Shown here one piece after another: positions 1-5,445 of a stretch of 8,511 nucleotides of DNA. The notes beneath the pieces are model-generated. The model ran no database searches, was not told the origin of the DNA, and saw only the letters and a program-made list of their open reading frames with translations. The position numbers and the translations under genes were made by a program. Numbering within the stretch: the stretch's first letter is position 1; every line of letters begins with the position of its first letter. This DNA comes from Acidobacteriota bacterium (GTDB lineage Bacteria > Acidobacteriota > Terriglobia > Terriglobales > Acidobacteriaceae), in the NCBI GenBank assembly GCA_021809235.1, contig JAKBAG010000130.1, forward strand, positions 1-8,511. The letters run 5' to 3'.

Positions 1-59
1 TTCTATTTGATTAACTTTTATTCATCGTGTTTGGGTGTATGCTGTCTCTACTTGAAGTT

Positions 60-64
60 GGAGG
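60..64 (+). promoter_or_regulatory. Shine-Dalgarno site of the membrane protein gene
   Basis: GGAGG lies nine bases upstream of the ATG at 74, which is ideal spacing. It fixes the start of the 291-aa membrane protein. The bases before it (1-59) are AT-rich and probably hold the promoter, but no convincing -35/-10 pair can be assigned. Confidence 0.8.
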
Positions 65-73
65 CGGGCTAGT

Positions 74-949
74 ATGCACCTTACAGCCGGACAATTTTTG
101 GGATTCCTGCTGGATATCGTATTTGCTGCTCTTATTGGAGTGATCTATAGGACAGGAGAGCGCAAGTACATCTGGAAAACGGTTTCTAATCTTGGTCTGA
201 TCCGGTTTGTATCGGACATCTTGATCTTGAGCGCTTTCATGCTTCTTGCTCGTTTCCCAACATCGCCGATGAGGACGGCTTATTTTATTCTGTTTTACCT
301 TACCTACTTCGCTCAGGTGGGGTTCGAGTTCAAGTTGTTTTACGAGGTATACCGTAAGGCGACAGTCCCGTTCACTGGCTTTTCGCGTTGGAGTAAAGCC
401 ATATTCGCTTGGATTGTTGTCATCATGGTCGTTCTCACGCTCTCCACAATTGGCAATTCAAATGCCGGACATGATTTCTGGGCACGTGCTGGGCTCAACA
501 CAATGCGTGCTGTGGAAACAGTGAGCGTATGCGTTGCTGCCATGCTCTGCTACCTTGTGCGCTCTATGGGCTTGCCTTGGCGAAGCAAAGTCTTTGGGAT
601 AGTGGGCGGATTCGTTTTGAGTAGCTTGGGTTCAATTCTTCAGATAGTACAAGTCCAGATGAATTTGGTATCGAATCAAATTCTTTCCGATTTGGTTGCG
701 GCATGTTCTTACGTGATGATGGTTACCTGGATTATCTACGCCTATCTCCCCGAGCCGCTGCCGCGTCCGGTCACGCTTCCGGCCGAGTCTCCGGTCTATC
801 GCTGGAGCCAGATTGCCTCGGCTCTTGGCACCAAGGCCCAGGTTGCCGTTCCCGAGCCGCAACACAGCTTCTTCCTTGCCGATGTTGAGAAGGTTGTCGA
901 CAAAGTCTTCACACGACACATGCAGGAAACGACAGACTCCACATCCTGA
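74..949 (+). CDS. Hypothetical seven-helix integral membrane protein
   Basis: I do not recognise a named family. The 291-aa product has seven clear hydrophobic segments, at about residues 8-24, 41-60, 68-88, 109-127, 147-165, 172-193 and 205-225. A soluble tail of about 65 residues follows, rich in Pro and charged residues and ending in a short helix (LADVEKVVDKVF, about 268-279). No cleavable signal peptide is evident; helix 1 acts as a signal anchor. The helices lack obvious catalytic or metal-binding clusters, so a structural, sensory or transport role cannot be chosen. The start is set by a good Shine-Dalgarno site. Base use changes within the gene: the helical part is clearly more AT-rich than the last 230 bp, which match the GC-rich neighbours. 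The gene is followed by its own terminator, so it is probably the last gene of its transcript. It is confidently a gene, but its function is unknown. Confidence 0.85.
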   Translation: MHLTAGQFLGFLLDIVFAALIGVIYRTGERKYIWKTVSNLGLIRFVSDILILSAFMLLARFPTSPMRTAYFILFYLTYFAQVGFEFKLFYEVYRKATVPFTGFSRWSKAIFAWIVVIMVVLTLSTIGNSNAGHDFWARAGLNTMRAVETVSVCVAAMLCYLVRSMGLPWRSKVFGIVGGFVLSSLGSILQIVQVQMNLVSNQILSDLVAACSYVMMVTWIIYAYLPEPLPRPVTLPAESPVYRWSQIASALGTKAQVAVPEPQHSFFLADVEKVVDKVFTRHMQETTDSTS

Positions 950-971
950 CCGTGCGTCATTCCGACCCACA

Positions 972-1006
972 CCAAGCCCTGCGACCACTCGCAGGGCTTG
1001 GTTTTT
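972..1006 (+). terminator. Rho-independent terminator
   Basis: A perfect 13-bp stem (972-984 pairs with 989-1001) closes a four-base loop, CCAC, and is followed directly by five T residues (1002-1006). It lies 23 bp after the stop of the membrane protein gene and would end that transcript. Confidence 0.93.
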
Positions 1007-1130
1007 CTGCGGTGGCCCGGTCGTCAAGGCCGCAATTTCGTGCACCATTGTTCCTTCGAACACCTCTTGAAAAATCGCTTTTCCCGAAACTGGCGCAACC
1101 TGCCCCTGATCGGCGACAATTCCTGCCGAG

Positions 1131-2354
1131 ATGAAAACCCTTTCTTCCCGCGTCTCCACGCGTCGGGCGTTTCTTGCCCGTTCCGCCGCTGCCACTCTTG
1201 CTGCCGCTCCGCTTGCCCGTTTTGCCTCGGCCTACTCTCACGCTCCTCGCAATGCCACCCGCATCCTCGTGGGAACCGGCAAGGGCACCAACGGCCCGCT
1301 GGGTCCTTCCGGCTCCATCCTCACCTATCCCTGGGATGCCACCACCGGCACCCTCGGCGCACCGGTGCTCGCTGCCACTCTGCCGGATTCCACCTGGCTT
1401 GAACCTTCGCCTGACGGCAAATATCTCTACGTTGCCAGTGAGCTGGCACAGTTCCAGGGTCAGCCCACCGGAGCCGTGTCCAGCTTCCGGCTGCGCGACA
1501 ACAAGCACGGCTTCCAGCTCCAGTTGCTCTCCCAGGTCAACTCCGCCAGTGCCGGCACCACCCAGTGCGCCGTCGACCAGACCGGCCACGTCGTTGTCTC
1601 CGTCGATTACGGTGGCGGCAGTGTGGCCAGCTTTGCCTCCAATGATGGTCATCTGACCCCGGCCACCTGGAGCGAGCACTACGATGGGTACCCGGCGGGT
1701 AAGGCTCCCGTGCCCAGCCGCCAGGAATCCGCTCACGCTCACTTCGCCAGCTTTTCTCCGGATAACAAATACGCCTTTGTCAACGATCTCGGCTGGGACC
1801 GCATCCACAGCTACCGCCTGAACGTTGTCGACGCCCAGATTACCCCCAGCGGACAGTGCGATCTGCATCCCGGTGCGGGGCCGCGCACCCTCCACTTCCA
1901 TCCCAACGGCCACATTGCCTACTGCATGGACGAGATTGACTCCACCGTAACCGTACTCCGCTACGACCCCTCCTGGGGAAGTCTCACGCCCATTCAGGTC
2001 TTCCCGCTGCTTCCTCCCAACTCCGCGCCGCTCACCTCCACCGGCTGTGACACGGTGCTTACCCGCGACGGTCGCTTTGCCTACTTCGCCAACCGTGGCA
2101 ACAATTTTCTCTTCAGTTGCCACATTGACCCGGCCACTGGCAAGCTTACCGCCTTTGACTCCGATCCCCGCTCCACCACCGGCGGCAAAACCCCGCGCAA
2201 CTTCCGGCTTGATCCCACCGAGCGCTGGATTCTCGTCGCCAATCAGGACTCTGACCAGCTCAGCGTCATCGCCCGCGACCCGGCCTCGGGACGGCTGGCC
2301 AACACGGCCCACTCCGTTCCCTGTCCGCGGCCCATGTGCATCGTCTTCGCCTGA
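1131..2354 (+). CDS. Tat-exported lactonase-family seven-bladed beta-propeller protein
   Basis: The product belongs to the YVTN/6-phosphogluconolactonase-like propeller family (Pfam Lactonase), whose E. coli member hydrolyses 6-phosphogluconolactone in the cytosol. This 407-aa protein instead begins with a twin-arginine signal: STRRAFL at residues 9-15, a hydrophobic stretch to about 33, and a likely cleavage site after ASA (32-34). Family motifs recur in order: SPDGKYLYVAS (about 93-103), AHAH then SPDNKYAFVNDLGWDRIHSYRL (about 201-230, including His202 and His204), GAGPRTLHFHPNG (about 248-260), TRDGRFAYFANRG (about 311-323) and PRNFRLDPTERWILVANQDSD (about 355-375). Mature length fits a complete propeller. 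Export makes cytosolic sugar-phosphate metabolism unlikely, so a periplasmic or surface lactone or sugar-acid substrate, or a non-enzymatic role, is inferred. No strong Shine-Dalgarno site precedes the ATG. The start is supported by the well-formed Tat signal directly after it. Confidence 0.92.
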   Translation: MKTLSSRVSTRRAFLARSAAATLAAAPLARFASAYSHAPRNATRILVGTGKGTNGPLGPSGSILTYPWDATTGTLGAPVLAATLPDSTWLEPSPDGKYLYVASELAQFQGQPTGAVSSFRLRDNKHGFQLQLLSQVNSASAGTTQCAVDQTGHVVVSVDYGGGSVASFASNDGHLTPATWSEHYDGYPAGKAPVPSRQESAHAHFASFSPDNKYAFVNDLGWDRIHSYRLNVVDAQITPSGQCDLHPGAGPRTLHFHPNGHIAYCMDEIDSTVTVLRYDPSWGSLTPIQVFPLLPPNSAPLTSTGCDTVLTRDGRFAYFANRGNNFLFSCHIDPATGKLTAFDSDPRSTTGGKTPRNFRLDPTERWILVANQDSDQLSVIARDPASGRLANTAHSVPCPRPMCIVFA

Positions 2355-2366
2355 GCCCAAAACACT

Positions 2367-2392
2367 GCGGGCAGCCCCTTGGGGCTGCCCGC
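2367..2392. terminator. Bidirectional terminator hairpin between convergent genes
   Basis: A perfect 12-bp GC-rich palindrome (2367-2378 with 2381-2392, two central bases) sits in the 62-bp gap between the lactonase stop and the lpxC stop. The minus strand continues with TGTTTTG, a modest T-run suited to ending lpxC. The plus strand continues with a mixed pyrimidine stretch including TGTTTCTC. One hairpin serving both genes is inferred. Confidence 0.85.
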
Positions 2393-2416
2393 ATCCTGTT
2401 TCTCATCATCCGCTTT

Positions 2417-3265
2417 TCACGCCGTCTGGCAGGCCAGCTCCCACGCCGACCGATCCTTCAGCAGTCGCTGGACCAGCGCTGTATGCATCGCGTGTCCGGC
2501 CCGCTGCGCCACCACATGGCCTTCAATCCGGCGACCCGCCAGCGCCAGGTCTCCGATCAGGTCCAGCACCTTGTGCCGCACAAACTCGTTGGCAAAACGC
2601 AGCGGCCCGTTTTCCACTCCCGTCTCTGTCACCAGAATCGCGCACTCCGGCCCCGCGCCGCGAATCAGTCCCATATTCCGGAGCTTTTCCTCGTCCGCCT
2701 TGTAGCCAAAGGTCCGCGCAGGCGCAATCTCCGTCCCGTAGGTCTCGGTGGCCAGATCCACCGTGAACGAGTCCTTGCCAATCGGCGCCGGAAAGTCGAT
2801 CTCATAGGCAATCCGATAGCCCGTTCCGGGATAGACCCCGATAAACTTCTCCCCATCGCGGACTTCCACAGCCTTCAGCACGCGCAGATACTCTCGCTTC
2901 CGCCGCTGTCGCCGTAGTCCACAGGCCACAATCGCCTCCACATACGGCAGCGCGCTTCCATCCAGAATCGGCAGCTCCAGGTTGTCCAGTTCCACGATCA
3001 CGTTGTCTATGCCCAACCCAATCAGTGCTGACAGCAGGTGCTCGGTCGTCGAGATCAGCACGCCCTGCCGCATCAGGCTCGTCGCATAGCTCACCCGGGC
3101 CACATTCCGCCCCGTTGCTGCGATCTCAAAGCCCTCCAGGTCAGTCCGCCGAAAGACAATTCCTGAGCCTGCCGGAGCCGGCACCAGCCGCATCCGCACC
3201 GCCGCTCCCGAGTGCAGGCCCACGCCGCTGAACTCCAGCTCCTGCTCGATCGTCTGTTCCAGCAA
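2417..3265 (-). CDS. lpxC: UDP-3-O-acyl-N-acetylglucosamine deacetylase (LpxC)
   Basis: LpxC is the zinc-dependent cytosolic deacetylase that catalyses the committed step of lipid A synthesis. It removes acetate from UDP-3-O-acyl-GlcNAc. The 282-aa product shows the hallmark motifs: SGVGLHSG (13-20), STTEHLLSAL (72-81), ELPILDGSALPYVEAI (97-112), FVRHKVLDLIGDLAL (228-242) and AQRAGHA (253-259). By family alignment the zinc ligands are His76, His231 and Asp235, the general base is Glu75, and the second active-site histidine is His258. All are present. Length is slightly short but normal. The start codon is TTG, supported by AGGAGG ten bases upstream and by homology beginning almost at residue 1. 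The gene is convergent with the lactonase and divergent from the small ORF/oxidoreductase unit. It is predicted to be active and essential for making lipopolysaccharide. Confidence 0.97.
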   Translation of the reverse strand: MLEQTIEQELEFSGVGLHSGAAVRMRLVPAPAGSGIVFRRTDLEGFEIAATGRNVARVSYATSLMRQGVLISTTEHLLSALIGLGIDNVIVELDNLELPILDGSALPYVEAIVACGLRRQRRKREYLRVLKAVEVRDGEKFIGVYPGTGYRIAYEIDFPAPIGKDSFTVDLATETYGTEIAPARTFGYKADEEKLRNMGLIRGAGPECAILVTETGVENGPLRFANEFVRHKVLDLIGDLALAGRRIEGHVVAQRAGHAMHTALVQRLLKDRSAWELACQTA

Positions 3266-3275
3266 TACCCTGCCC

Positions 3276-3281
3276 CCTCCT
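3276..3281 (-). promoter_or_regulatory. Shine-Dalgarno site deciding the TTG start of lpxC
   Basis: On the minus strand AGGAGG, followed by further G residues, ends ten bases before TTG at 3265. No ATG or GTG with comparable spacing is present, so this site justifies the rare TTG start. Confidence 0.8.
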
Positions 3282-3486
3282 GCCGCAACGGCAACCGGCC
3301 CGGTAACCCTCGGCGGCCCATAACAGATAGCCGTCTCTCAGCTTACGCCCGCATACGCTCCGAGGAGCTGTGTCTTTTTTGCCACACACGAGCACACGCA
3401 AATGCTGTTCGCCACGGCGCTGCCCGCCCCGGTATTCCCCCGACTCGCGCGCGATCCAAGGGAGCTTAGCGTTCGACTGTAGCGCA

Positions 3487-3511
3487 GCAGGAGCCGCGCT
3501 GCTGCTCCTGC
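3487..3511. repeat. Inverted repeat in the leader of the small-ORF/oxidoreductase unit
   Basis: Two perfect 8-bp arms separated by nine bases lie upstream of the 69-aa gene. No T-run follows, so it is not a typical terminator. It could be an mRNA leader stem or an operator. Chance occurrence in GC-rich DNA is possible. Confidence 0.4.
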
Positions 3512-3569
3512 AATGGCAATGGCATACTGGATGTGGACTCTGCTGCATTTGGGCCAACATCCTCTGTTC

Positions 3570-3577
3570 AGGAAGGA
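3570..3577 (+). promoter_or_regulatory. Shine-Dalgarno site of the 69-aa gene
   Basis: AGGAAGGA ends eight bases before the ATG at 3586. It is the main evidence that the true start is 3586 and not the in-frame GTG at 3370. Confidence 0.8.
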
Positions 3578-3585
3578 AATGCACC

Positions 3586-3795
3586 ATGGAAAAGGAAACT
3601 GCCATCTCCGGCGCGCGCCGCAACGAGGATATTGCCCTCGATCTGCTGAAGTTTGTTGCCACTTCGACCAGCTTCGGGCGTCCAGTAGCACCCTCCACCG
3701 GCTTCAGCAGCACGCCTGCAGCCAAGCCTGAGGATCAGGTCAACCAGCTTCTCGAGCTCTACAGCCGTTGCCTGGTCGTCGTCGGCGGCAACTGA
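3586..3795 (+). CDS. Small 69-aa protein of unknown function, first gene of the oxidoreductase unit
   Basis: I do not recognise a named family. The protein begins MEKETAISGARRNEDIALDL and ends in SRCLVVVGGN. It shows two probable amphipathic helices, about residues 14-29 (EDIALDLLKFVATSTS) and 49-64 (DQVNQLLELYSRCLVV). A Pro/Ser/Gly-rich linker joins them, with no signal peptide and no transmembrane helix. A strong Shine-Dalgarno site and an ATG set the start. Its TGA stop abuts the TTG start of the Gfo/Idh/MocA gene, so the two are almost certainly cotranscribed and probably translationally coupled. This points to a function tied to that oxidoreductase or to lipid A synthesis; a small adaptor or subunit is one possibility, and that is inference. 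A leader-peptide role is less likely given its length and helix pattern. It is a real gene on context and ribosome binding site, with function unknown. Confidence 0.78.
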   Translation: MEKETAISGARRNEDIALDLLKFVATSTSFGRPVAPSTGFSSTPAAKPEDQVNQLLELYSRCLVVVGGN

Positions 3796-4818
3796 TTGTC
3801 CACTTCCTCCCAGCCCGTCCGCATTGCCGTCGTCGGTGCCGGAGCCTTCGGCCGCAATCATCTGCGCGTCCTGCACGAACTGCCGCAGGCTGAGCTCGTT
3901 GCTGCCGTTGAGCCCGATCCCGTCCGCGCCGACGAGGTTGTACGGCTGTATTCGATTCCCGTCTATCCCACGCTCGATGCGGCGCTCTCGGCCTGTCCCA
4001 CACTGAACGCTGCCATCGTCGCCGTGCCCACCGTGCATCACTGTGCCGTAGCCTCCGAGCTGCTCTCTGCCGGCATTCACTGCCTGGTGGAGAAGCCACT
4101 GGCGGCAACCCTCGCCGAGGCCGATCAGATGATCGCGCTTGCGGATCGTCACGGATGCATCCTCCAGCCTGGACATCTGGAACGCTTCAACCCCGCTGTT
4201 CTTGCCATGCAGCAGGATCTCCGCGGGCCAATGTTCTTCGAAGCGCACCGCCTCAGCATCTTTACTCCACGCTCGCTGGATGTCGATGTTGTGCTCGACC
4301 TGATGATCCACGATCTCGACGTCGTGCTCCGTTTCGCTGCCAGTCCTGTCCGCGAACTGCGCGCCGTCGGCCTGCCCATCCTCTCCGGCAAGGTCGATAT
4401 CGCCAACGTCCGCGTCGAATTTGACTCCGGCTGTGTCGCCAACTTCACTGCCTCCCGCGTCTCCACCGAACGCGTCCGCAAGCTGCGCTACTTTGAGCCC
4501 GGTCGCTACGTCTCCATCGACTACGCCCGGCGCGACGCTCTTGTGATTGCCGTCGATCCCAGCTTCCAACTGGAGGCAGCGCTGCACGCGGGCGCAGCGG
4601 AGAACTTCGTCAACGGTCTTCCCGGCCTCAACTTCGACAAGCCGACGATTGCTGCCGGAGAGCCGCTTCGCCTCGAACTGGAGTCTTTCCTGCATGCCGT
4701 CGCAACGGGATCCGAGCCTGCGGTGACTGCCCGCCAGGGCCGCAGCGCTCTCGAGCTGGCACTTGGCATTCAGCAGCAGATGGCCGTCCACGCCCAGCGC
4801 ACCGGCCTGCAGGCCTGA
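3796..4818 (+). CDS. Gfo/Idh/MocA oxidoreductase, lipid-A-cluster type
   Basis: This is an NAD(P)-dependent sugar dehydrogenase of the Gfo/Idh/MocA family, 340 aa and full length. The N-terminal Rossmann fold shows the dinucleotide-binding loop VGAGAFGRNH (13-22) and an acidic residue after beta-2 (AAVEPD, 36-41). The catalytic-type motif EKP has Lys100. GHLERFNPAV (126-135) and DLMIHDLDVVL (168-178, with Asp168 and His172) lie in the substrate domain, and KVDIANVRVEF (199-209) follows. GHLERFNP together with DVVLDLMIHDLD is typical of the oxidoreductases in lpx gene clusters. The characterised relative GnnA oxidises UDP-GlcNAc at C3 so that GnnB can make a 3-amino sugar for amide-linked lipid A. 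A GnnA-like role is inferred from motifs and from lpxC nearby; no aminotransferase gene is in the window. The start is TTG directly after the upstream TGA, with only a weak GGCGG upstream, which suggests translational coupling. Confidence 0.9.
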   Translation: MSTSSQPVRIAVVGAGAFGRNHLRVLHELPQAELVAAVEPDPVRADEVVRLYSIPVYPTLDAALSACPTLNAAIVAVPTVHHCAVASELLSAGIHCLVEKPLAATLAEADQMIALADRHGCILQPGHLERFNPAVLAMQQDLRGPMFFEAHRLSIFTPRSLDVDVVLDLMIHDLDVVLRFAASPVRELRAVGLPILSGKVDIANVRVEFDSGCVANFTASRVSTERVRKLRYFEPGRYVSIDYARRDALVIAVDPSFQLEAALHAGAAENFVNGLPGLNFDKPTIAAGEPLRLELESFLHAVATGSEPAVTARQGRSALELALGIQQQMAVHAQRTGLQA

Positions 4819-5081
4819 ACCAGAGATCGCACGGGCCGTCCCCGATTTCGCACACAACCGCTGCCGAATCCAAAAGTCTGGTTCCCGGCTCTCACTGTTC
4901 CTGAGCCTTGGCTGGTCTGCTCCGGCTGCGGCACTGCTCGAGCTCACTGTCCGCATGGGCGGAGAGCACATTCGGAAAGGCTGTCAAGTGTGCGCCTGCC
5001 TGGGGTTGAGTCTATGCTCTTCATTCTGGATCAGTTAAAAGTTTTCTGAAAATGGCATGGAATTTTCTTCGTTTCGCTGAT
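4819..5081. other. Intergenic region between the oxidoreductase gene and the IS110 element
   Basis: No gene is supported here. Open frames are short, lack ribosome binding sites and end arbitrarily. No strong terminator follows the oxidoreductase. After about 5025 the sequence becomes distinctly AT-rich, just before the inverted repeat that marks the IS110 element. Confidence 0.5.
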
Positions 5082-5092
5082 ATGGAGTGACC
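5082..5092 (+). repeat. Candidate IS110 subterminal inverted repeat, downstream side of the transposase
   Basis: ATGGAGTGACC here is the exact reverse complement of 6655-6665. It lies on the 3' side of the transposase gene. A perfect 11-bp match between the two short flanking windows is unlikely by chance. Confidence 0.65.
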
Positions 5093-5116
5093 TGTCAACC
5101 TCTGCACATCGGTGGG

Positions 5117-5150
5117 TTTGCTTTTGTCGTTGTCGTTGTCTTTGTCGTCC
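5117..5150. repeat. Degenerate triplet-like tract
   Basis: On the plus strand this is a run built of TTGTCG/TTGTC units, and on the minus strand of GACAACGACAA units. It directly abuts the left arm of the 26-nt inverted repeat. A similar tract lies at 5406-5434. It has no coding character. Confidence 0.7.
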
Positions 5151-5351
5151 TTCGAGGACAGAGCGAGCAGCAGTCGGGGCAGGGATGAGCGACGATTGAT
5201 CAGTCTGATATTCGCGGGTCGGAACCGCATAATCATGATCCGTCGGGAGCTGCCTCTGACTAAAGTCGCGAGTCCGGCTGAGCCTGTCGCATAGGGAAGA
5301 CGAGGATTCTCCTTCGTGCTTGCTACGGCTGCTGCTGGCTCTGTCCTCGAA
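5151..5351. repeat. Long near-perfect inverted repeat enclosing about 150 bp
   Basis: Arms 5151-5176 and 5326-5351 match at 24 of 26 positions when one is reverse-complemented. One of the two mismatches becomes a G-U pair in a plus-strand transcript. The enclosed 149 bp contain a nested imperfect stem: CGACG with GATCA pairs with TGATC and CGTCG, around a hairpin near 5209-5231. Taken together the segment could fold as one large branched structure. It lies in the non-coding stretch after the IS110 transposase gene. It could be part of a bridge RNA or a REPIN-like palindromic repeat; the window does not decide. Confidence 0.7.
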
Positions 5352-5405
5352 TTGGATTGCGCTATTCATTCGTTGGGCGGTCTTGGATTTTTCATTGTTT
5401 GGAAG

Positions 5406-5434
5406 GTTTTTGTTTTTGCTGTTGCTGTTGTTGG
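5406..5434. repeat. Second degenerate triplet-like tract
   Basis: Plus-strand GTTTTTGTTTTTGCTGTTGC followed by TGTTGTTGG reads on the minus strand as CAACAACAGCAACAGC and then CAAAAACAAAAAC. It begins 11 bp after the transposase stop codon and resembles the tract at 5117-5150 in composition and phasing. Confidence 0.65.
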
Positions 5435-5445
5435 AGCGTTGCTCG

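Larger units (their letters stand above)
3266..3585. other. Divergent intergenic region between lpxC and the small-ORF/oxidoreductase unit
   Basis: About 320 bp separate the two divergent starts, so promoters for both must lie here. No strong -35/-10 pair can be assigned. It contains the lpxC Shine-Dalgarno site, a six-T run near 3374, and an 8-bp perfect inverted repeat (GCAGGAGC at 3487-3494 and GCTCCTGC at 3504-3511, nine-base loop) about 75 bp before the small gene. An open frame from GTG at 3370 runs in phase into the small gene, but it lacks a ribosome binding site and coding character, so I treat it as non-coding leader. Confidence 0.55.

Noticed and set aside
1..59. Promoter for the membrane protein gene (TTGATT at 7-12 and TATGCT at 38-43)
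   Set aside because: The spacing of 25 bases is too long and no better pair was found, so it was not reported as a feature.
957..2360. 467-codon open frame on the minus strand opposite the lactonase gene
   Set aside because: Its translation is low-complexity Gly/Ala/Arg/Val with no motifs. It is the shadow of a GC-rich gene with strong third-position bias, and the plus-strand product is clearly a lactonase.
3370..3585. N-terminal extension of the 69-aa protein from GTG 3370 (141 aa)
   Set aside because: There is no ribosome binding site at 3370, the extension is unlike a folded protein, and a strong site precedes ATG 3586.
3568..4971. 467-codon open frame on the minus strand opposite the oxidoreductase gene
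   Set aside because: It is a shadow frame of the same kind. The plus-strand protein has unmistakable family motifs.
5117..5434. CRISPR-like array suggested by repeated units
   Set aside because: There are only two degenerate triplet tracts and one inverted pair, with no regular repeat-spacer pattern and no cas genes.
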